A DNA stretch of 10,234 bases, from positions 1-10,234 of the forward strand of contig JAEWXD010000043.1 in NCBI GenBank assembly GCA_023396045.1, written 5' to 3'. This document shows positions 6,359 through 10,234 of the stretch, in pieces. Each line of letters opens with the position of its first letter. Position 1 is the first letter of the stretch. This DNA comes from Bacillota bacterium (GTDB lineage: Bacteria > Bacillota > Clostridia > Christensenellales > Aristaeellaceae). The position numbers and the translations under genes are program-made. The notes beneath the pieces are model-generated. The model worked only from the letters and a program-made list of their open reading frames with translations. It had not been told where the DNA came from and did not search any database.

Positions 6359-7751
6359 TTGGAGCCTGGCATACAGGGCAAGGGATGAGCTCTTGAAAAC
6401 CAGCTTCACCAAGTTGCCCAAAAGTGAAGGGGGTTAAAGGCAAGTATTTTTTATTAACACTTGTACAATTAGGGTCAATGTGATAACGTTTGCCACCATT
6501 AGGGTTGTAATATAATTCTGTACTGTCTGGCGGTTTGGGTGTTACGGTTGTTCTGGGTGCAATGGTAGGGGTAGGGGTTTGGTTCGGGTCTATCGTAGGT
6601 GTAGGCTGAAAATTAGTGCCTAATGTTGAAGGATCTACATACCAAATATCATGTTCCTTTAACATTAATATTTGAAAACGTATCAGTAAATATTCATTGC
6701 TGGTAAATTTGTTAATTTCTGTTTGCATGGTTACGGTACGTGCGCTATCGCTGTCTGTACCACTTATATTTTCAATTTTATATTCCTTTGGCCTTCTATT
6801 CAATAAAAGCGTAAATAATGCGTTTGTAGGATCTTTTTGTTGGTTTTTCCAATTGGGAGAAATATAATTTAACATACCTTCAATATTGCCGTTTTGCCAC
6901 TGTTCCATAAAACGATCAAAGTTCTGTTGGGCTTCTCCGTTATCACCTTGTAGGGCCATTTCGGTAGGGGAAGGCGTTTGGGTAGGTTCTACATAAGAGA
7001 TGTCAATGCCTGCTTGTGAGTTAGTGCTTAATTGTGCTTGTTCATTTACAGTAGTTGGTTTAGTAAGGGTTTTGGGGTCTATTCCTGTTATAAGGTTAAT
7101 AATTAATATAACGGATAGTGCTAAGTAAGTAACCCCTAAGGACAAACAAATTCCATCACTGAATGGTTTTTTCCATGCAAGCCATATTGCTGCAATAATG
7201 CTGGCAATGATATAGGCATATTTAAAAGCAATGGTTTCCGTAAAAATAGATAGTAAAAATAAAACGGGAATCACCAGAAACAAACATAAATATAACGATA
7301 TGTTCGGGGTGCGTATCCATTGCAAAATGGTAGAAAATGTACTTTGAAAATAAAATCCGGTTTTGTTTTTTTTGCTTTTCTTTGTTTTGCCTTTGGGTTG
7401 TGCGGGTGCAATATTATTTGGCACTTCGGAGTTTACAAATGGCGCCTGCCCTTGTTGCATATTGCCTTGTGGCGCCATAAAGGGGGGCAAATTAGTAGGA
7501 AAGGAAGCTCCGGGTCTAAAATTTGCCGTATTATACGGAGAAATCGGCATGCCTTGGGGCATTCCATTTTGTTGCTGCGCTTGGATTTGAAAATGAGAGG
7601 GGTTTTGGGGTGCAACAAAAGGCGGCATTTGAAATTGTGCTCCAAGCACTTCTTCTGCCGTTGTATTTTTTTTATTATGAAAACCAAAAGGAGATACAGG
7701 TGTATCTTTTATGGTTGATTTAAAATAGCTTTGTCTTCCTTCGTTGCGCAT
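6354..7751 (-). CDS. Modular membrane protein: Pro/Gln-rich N-terminus, three membrane segments, NTF2-like domain, Cys motif
   Basis: 465 residues; not recognised as a named gene. Seen in order: a Pro/Gln/Met/Asn-rich region (about 40-118), a lysine cluster (120-130, KGKTKKSKKNK), three membrane segments (about 151-170, 175-193, 201-223), a Thr/Pro/Ser linker (225-270), an alpha+beta domain (about 275-375, FDRFMEQWQNGNIEGML to IWYVDPS) that looks NTF2/DUF4878-like, a Thr-Pro linker (382-408), and a C-terminal module (412-465) with YHIDPNC and PCPVC (His424, Cys429, Cys458, Cys461) that could bind zinc. Similar small YHxxxC...CxxC modules occur at the C-termini of unrelated Gram-positive surface and nuclease proteins. 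With three membrane segments, N-terminus and C-terminal domain are on opposite sides; the lysine cluster suggests the N-terminus is inside. Start chosen at 7751 because GGGAGG (7757-7762) lies 5 nt upstream; an in-frame ATG at 7778 has no such site. Confidence 0.8.
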   Translation of the reverse strand: MRNEGRQSYFKSTIKDTPVSPFGFHNKKNTTAEEVLGAQFQMPPFVAPQNPSHFQIQAQQQNGMPQGMPISPYNTANFRPGASFPTNLPPFMAPQGNMQQGQAPFVNSEVPNNIAPAQPKGKTKKSKKNKTGFYFQSTFSTILQWIRTPNISLYLCLFLVIPVLFLLSIFTETIAFKYAYIIASIIAAIWLAWKKPFSDGICLSLGVTYLALSVILIINLITGIDPKTLTKPTTVNEQAQLSTNSQAGIDISYVEPTQTPSPTEMALQGDNGEAQQNFDRFMEQWQNGNIEGMLNYISPNWKNQQKDPTNALFTLLLNRRPKEYKIENISGTDSDSARTVTMQTEINKFTSNEYLLIRFQILMLKEHDIWYVDPSTLGTNFQPTPTIDPNQTPTPTIAPRTTVTPKPPDSTELYYNPNGGKRYHIDPNCTSVNKKYLPLTPFTFGQLGEAGFQELIPCPVCQAPS

Positions 7752-7782
7752 TATAACCTCCCAAAGTAAGATGTACATATCA

Positions 7783-7811
7783 ATTATACCACAAAAATTA
7801 ACAATTATAAA
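7783..7811 (-). promoter_or_regulatory. Promoter of the 465-residue membrane protein gene
   Basis: Minus strand: -35 TTTATA at 7806-7811, 17-nt spacer, -10 TATAAT at 7783-7788 preceded by TGG, giving an extended -10 (TGnTATAAT). Predicted transcription start near 7776, about 25 nt before ATG 7751. The -35 and part of the spacer lie within the murI terminator stem. Confidence 0.6.
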
Positions 7812-7842
7812 TATTTTTTTACTAAATATTTATAATTGTTAA
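7798..7842 (-). terminator. Terminator downstream of murI
   Basis: Perfect 19-bp inverted repeat, arms 7798-7816 and 7824-7842, 7-nt loop, starting 4 nt after the murI stop. On the minus strand the hairpin is followed by TTTTTG. The stem is almost entirely A-T, so termination strength is uncertain. There is no T run on the plus-strand side. Confidence 0.65.
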
Positions 7843-7846
7843 CAAA

Positions 7847-8629
7847 TTAGTCTGTATAATCTTTGCCTTTTAAAGCACAATGCAATAGATATTGCATTCT
7901 ATCTAATGTTACAACAGCACTGTCACTACTAAGCATTTCTAAATAGGGCGAATCATTATTGCATGCAAGGGCAGTGTGCTCTTGTAATTTTCTTTGTAAT
8001 TGCTGCACTGTGCCATAATGGCCGTCTACAATATCACAATGGGGGTATAATGTTTGGAGTATATTTTTTATAAATATAAAATGTGTGCAGCCTAAAACTA
8101 TGGCAGAGGGAGCGTTGGGCATATTTTGCTGTATTTGCTGCATTAAATATGTATTGAGTTCTTCTTTATTTGCAGTATTATTTTCTATAAATTTTACAAG
8201 CTCCGGGCAAGGTACGGGGTAAGTGTTCTTGCCATACAGTTGCATAAGGTTTTGAAATTTTTCCAGTTGCAGTGTAAGGGGAGTTGCCAAAACAGCGATA
8301 GCCTCCTCGGGATGCTTTAAATATGCAGGCTTTAAAGCTGGTTCCATACCAACAATGGGTATGCTATATAATTCTCGTAAATGCTTACCTGCTACACTGG
8401 TGGCGGTATTGCATGCAATTACAATGGCTTTACATCCTTTTTGTATCAACAGGTTGCATATGAAAACACAACGTTCTTGTATTGCATGGGGTTCTTTAGT
8501 GCCATAGGGTGCAAAAGCGTTGTCTCCAAAATATATAAAATTTTCTGATGGCAATTGTTTTTTTGCTTCTGCTAATACAGAAATACCGCCCATACCACTA
8601 TCAAATATTCCGATTGGATTTTTGTTCAT
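7847..8629 (-). CDS. murI: Glutamate racemase
   Basis: 260 residues, the usual family length. Interconverts L- and D-glutamate in the cytoplasm, without cofactor, to supply D-glutamate for peptidoglycan. Seen: IGIFDSGMGG (6-15) with catalytic-site Asp10 and Ser11; YFGDNAFAPYG (33-43); ACNTAT (72-77) with Cys73; GCTHF (180-184) with Cys181 and His183, completing the two-cysteine acid/base pair; and IVDGHYG near the C-terminus, where the family has an IDSG-like segment. All key residues are present, so it should be active. The start at 8629 has GAGGTG 5 nt upstream. It is monocistronic by appearance, with its own promoter and terminator, and is divergent from rimP-nusA. Confidence 0.97.
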   Translation of the reverse strand: MNKNPIGIFDSGMGGISVLAEAKKQLPSENFIYFGDNAFAPYGTKEPHAIQERCVFICNLLIQKGCKAIVIACNTATSVAGKHLRELYSIPIVGMEPALKPAYLKHPEEAIAVLATPLTLQLEKFQNLMQLYGKNTYPVPCPELVKFIENNTANKEELNTYLMQQIQQNMPNAPSAIVLGCTHFIFIKNILQTLYPHCDIVDGHYGTVQQLQRKLQEHTALACNNDSPYLEMLSSDSAVVTLDRMQYLLHCALKGKDYTD

Positions 8630-8649
8630 GTTTTCACCTCAATATTGGT

Positions 8650-8678
8650 ATTATACAACGCATTTTTAAAAAGTACAA
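8650..8678 (-). promoter_or_regulatory. murI: Promoter of murI
   Basis: Minus strand: -35 TTGTAC at 8673-8678, 17-nt spacer, -10 TATAAT (perfect) at 8650-8655. The start codon is at 8629, giving a leader of only about 14 nt. The -35 box sits inside the palindrome at 8672-8686. Confidence 0.6.
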
Positions 8679-8686
8679 TTTGTACT
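8672..8686. repeat. 15-bp palindrome over the murI -35 box (operator candidate)
   Basis: AGTACAA-T-TTGTACT, perfect 7-bp arms around one base, overlapping the -35 element of murI. The size and place fit a dimeric repressor site; no regulator is encoded in the window to match it. Confidence 0.45.
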
Positions 8687-8714
8687 ATATTTTTTAGAAA
8701 AAACCTAAAATAGC

Positions 8715-8743
8715 TTGTATTTTTGTGCAGTCTATGATATAGT
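8715..8743 (+). promoter_or_regulatory. Upstream promoter (P1) of rimP-nusA
   Basis: TTGTAT at 8715-8720, 17-nt spacer, TATAGT at 8738-8743. Predicted start near 8750. It is followed closely by a second promoter. Confidence 0.5.
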
Positions 8744-8747
8744 TTAA

Positions 8748-8776
8748 TTGACTTTAATTAAGTTGTTTTATATTAT
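8748..8776 (+). promoter_or_regulatory. Downstream promoter (P2) of rimP-nusA
   Basis: TTGACT at 8748-8753, 17-nt spacer, TATTAT at 8771-8776, each five of six to consensus. Predicted start near 8783, leaving a leader of about 130 nt before rimP that holds the stem-loop at 8815-8885. Confidence 0.6.
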
Positions 8777-8814
8777 CAATTTACCTATTTTAAGAAAGAA
8801 GGGTTCATATAAAC

Positions 8815-8885
8815 AAAGAGTGTAGTTACAAGCAGGATGTTGTGTTTTTTTGCGCAATGTTTGCTTTGTAATGAATGCACTCTTT
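8815..8885 (+). promoter_or_regulatory. Long stem-loop in the rimP-nusA leader (structured RNA candidate)
   Basis: Three nested helices read directly: AAAGAGTG (8815-8822) with CACTCTTT (8878-8885), perfect; TTACAAGCA (8826-8834) with TGCTTTGTAA (8862-8871), one bulged T; ATGTTGTGT (8837-8845) with GCGCAATGT (8852-8860), including G-U pairs, closing a T-rich hexaloop. The 3' arm runs into TTTTT and ends 17 nt before AGGAG (8903-8907). It could act as an attenuator, a stabilising leader or a protein-binding site. It is too short for a T-box and lacks the T-box consensus. Confidence 0.5.
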
Positions 8886-8913
8886 TTGTATGCATTTGAA
8901 AAAGGAGAGTATT

Positions 8914-9447
8914 ATGGCTCTGAAAAAGAATTTAAAAGCAATTGTTAGCAAGCAAACAAAACTTGCATTTGATAAAATCTGCCAAACCATTGCAGATCAA
9001 CTACAAATTGAATTTGTAGAATCTACTTGGGAAACGGAGTTGCGTGGCTTTGTAATCACCGCTTATATTGATAAACCAAACGGTATCAATTTGGATGATT
9101 GTGAAGCCTTCCATAGAGAATTATATAAAAAGGCAGACGCCTTTGAGTATGATTTTTTAGAAGTATCTTCTCTCGGTGCAGACCGTCCTATCAAAAATCG
9201 TAGAGATTTTGAACGCATGGCTGGCGAAACCGTAGAAGTGAAACTCTTTGCCAAAGTAGATGGTGTAAAAACTTTTGTTGGTATCATTACTGATTATACG
9301 GATGTATATGCAGAATTACAAATTGGCGAAGAAACGAAACAATTTGATCATAAAAATATAGCTCTCATAAAACCATTCATTGATGTAGATGCAGAAGTGA
9401 GTGAAGTTGATTTGGGCGAAGAAGAAACAAGTGAAGGAGTTTTATAA
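8914..9447 (+). CDS. rimP: Ribosome maturation factor RimP
   Basis: 177 residues. RimP binds the 30S subunit and is needed for its late assembly; it is usually the first gene of the nusA-infB operon, as here. Seen: N-terminal alpha/beta domain with IEFVESTWETELRG, then FVITAYIDKPNGINLDDCEAFHREL (given here by position, about residues 42-66), the LEVSS-G-DRP signature at about 84-94, and a C-terminal SH3-like domain containing VEVKLFAKVDGVKTFVGI. The signature reads LEVSSLGADRPI where the family has SSPGLDRPL, so the conserved Pro is Leu. The tail is acidic (VSEVDLGEEETSEG). The start at 8914 is set by AGGAG (8903-8907), 6 nt upstream; an in-frame ATG at 8875 lies in the leader stem-loop and has no ribosome site. 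Overlaps nusA by one base. Confidence 0.95.
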   Translation: MALKKNLKAIVSKQTKLAFDKICQTIADQLQIEFVESTWETELRGFVITAYIDKPNGINLDDCEAFHRELYKKADAFEYDFLEVSSLGADRPIKNRRDFERMAGETVEVKLFAKVDGVKTFVGIITDYTDVYAELQIGEETKQFDHKNIALIKPFIDVDAEVSEVDLGEEETSEGVL

Positions 9448-10234
9448 TGAAAACCACAATTACTAAAAAAATGGAAAAAGAAAAAAGATCCCAAATCATT
9501 GAAGCCATTCGTCTGTTAAGCCACGAAAAAGGCATTGAAGAAATGGACATGATTGCTACTATTCAACGTGCATTGGAAGCTGCGTATAGAAAAAACACGG
9601 GCGAAGAAGAGTTACCTAAAAATTATAGAGCCGATATCAATATGATGACTGGCGATATTAAAATTTTTGTAAATAAAACCGTTGTAGCAGAAGTAACAGA
9701 TCCGCTTAATCAAATTTCTTTAGAAGAAGCTGTAAAAATTAAGCCATATTATCTTGAAGGTGATATTGTGGATGTAGATGTAACACCAAGCAGTTTCTTG
9801 CGCACAGCTGCACAAACCGCAAAACAAGTAATCACACAAAAATTAAGAGAAACCGAAAACGGTAGAATTACACAAGAATATACAGAAAAAGAAAATGATA
9901 TCTTAACCGCCATTGTGCAGAGTGAAGATAGCAATGGTTATGTATTAGAACTCGGCTCTGTGCGCGGTATTCTTGAAAGAAGTGAATGCGTGCCCGGAGA
10001 AGACTTACAAATAGACGACCATATTAAAGTATATTTACTGAATGTAAACCGTTATAGCAAAGGCGACAATAAATATGCGCCAACTGTACGCGTAAGCCGT
10101 TCCCATGCAGGGCTAATCAAACGTTTATTTGAAAACGAAGTGCCGGAAATTGCAACCGGTGTTGTGCAAATTAAAGAAATTGCAAGAGAAGCCGGTAGCA
10201 GAACCAAAATTGCTGTAACTTCTATAGACCCGGT
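9447..10234 (+). CDS. nusA: Transcription termination/antitermination factor NusA (C-terminus cut off by the window edge)
   Basis: 262 codons are visible before the right edge; no stop is reached. NusA binds RNA polymerase and nascent RNA to modulate pausing, termination and antitermination. Seen: the N-terminal polymerase-binding domain (to about residue 130) with LEAAYRKNTG, VTDPLNQISLEEA, VDVTPSSFLRTAAQTAKQV and QKLRE; the S1 domain (about 138-205) with ILTAIVQSEDSNGYVLELG and VPGEDLQIDDHIKVYLL; and the start of KH1 with SRSHAGLIKRLFENEVPEI, GVVQIKEIAREAGSR and TKIAVTS. KH2 should follow off the edge. The start codon overlaps the rimP stop (TAATG), with AGGAG at 9435-9439, 7 nt upstream, so the two are translationally coupled. 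Bacillota usually continue with ylxR (rnpM), an L7Ae-like gene and infB. Confidence 0.96.
   Translation, partial: MKTTITKKMEKEKRSQIIEAIRLLSHEKGIEEMDMIATIQRALEAAYRKNTGEEELPKNYRADINMMTGDIKIFVNKTVVAEVTDPLNQISLEEAVKIKPYYLEGDIVDVDVTPSSFLRTAAQTAKQVITQKLRETENGRITQEYTEKENDILTAIVQSEDSNGYVLELGSVRGILERSECVPGEDLQIDDHIKVYLLNVNRYSKGDNKYAPTVRVSRSHAGLIKRLFENEVPEIATGVVQIKEIAREAGSRTKIAVTSIDP

Noticed and set aside
7320..7723. Several overlapping plus- and minus-strand frames in other phases
   Set aside because: They mirror the low-complexity Pro/Gln-rich region of the 465-residue gene and have no ribosome sites or family features.
7752..7778. Upstream in-frame start (ATG 7778) for the 465-residue gene
   Set aside because: No ribosome site and it falls at the predicted transcription start; ATG 7751 has GGGAGG at 5 nt.
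8875..8913. Upstream in-frame start (ATG 8875) for rimP
   Set aside because: It lies within the leader stem-loop without a ribosome site; ATG 8914 has AGGAG and gives the family's normal N-terminus.
8783..8913. T-box or other known riboswitch upstream of rimP
   Set aside because: The leader is too short for a T-box, has no T-box consensus (AGGGTGG-type), and no ligand-class signature I recognise.
9749..9934. Minus-strand reading frame
   Set aside because: Antisense to nusA, which is strongly conserved in the same stretch.
1..10234. CRISPR array, insertion sequence, prophage or tRNA gene
   Set aside because: No regularly spaced repeats, transposase or integrase motifs, terminal inverted repeats or cloverleaf sequences were seen.

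Overview
The window looks like chromosomal core DNA from an AT-rich, low-GC Gram-positive bacterium of the Bacillota, most likely a Clostridia-type lineage. Reasons: strong AGGAG-type ribosome binding sites, TTGACA/TATAAT-type promoters, an AddB-type recombination nuclease rather than RecBCD, the rimP-nusA gene order, and a membrane protein with Thr-Pro-rich linkers. No mobile element, CRISPR array, tRNA or rRNA gene was seen. The species cannot be named from the sequence.

Layout. 1-2989 (minus): addB, truncated by the left edge (996 codons visible, no stop). 3003-4253 (minus): a membrane-anchored CapA/PgsA-like protein, 13 nt upstream of addB and probably co-transcribed with it. 4254-4350: a short divergent promoter region. 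4351-5340 and 5343-6281 (plus): a secreted or anchored phosphodiester glycosidase (NAGPA) domain protein, translationally coupled to an Lgt-like multi-pass membrane protein. 6309-6358: a strong bidirectional terminator. 6354-7751 (minus): an unrecognised modular membrane protein with its own promoter. 7847-8629 (minus): murI, glutamate racemase, followed by a terminator. 8630-8913: divergent regulatory region with a murI promoter, two tandem promoters for rimP and a long structured leader. 8914-9447 and 9447-end (plus): rimP and nusA, overlapping by one base; nusA runs off the right edge.

How the genes work together. rimP and nusA are the standard ribosome-maturation/transcription-elongation operon. 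murI supplies D-glutamate for peptidoglycan. addB is half of the AddAB double-strand-break repair enzyme. The unusual part is the centre (3.0-6.3 kb). A CapA-like protein that has lost most of the family's metal-binding motifs is transcribed divergently from an apparently intact phosphodiester glycosidase, which is coupled to an Lgt-fold protein whose key catalytic positions are also replaced. This suggests an envelope-associated locus with two degenerate-enzyme (pseudoenzyme-like) partners around one active-looking hydrolase. It is the best candidate here for undescribed biology; its function is unknown.
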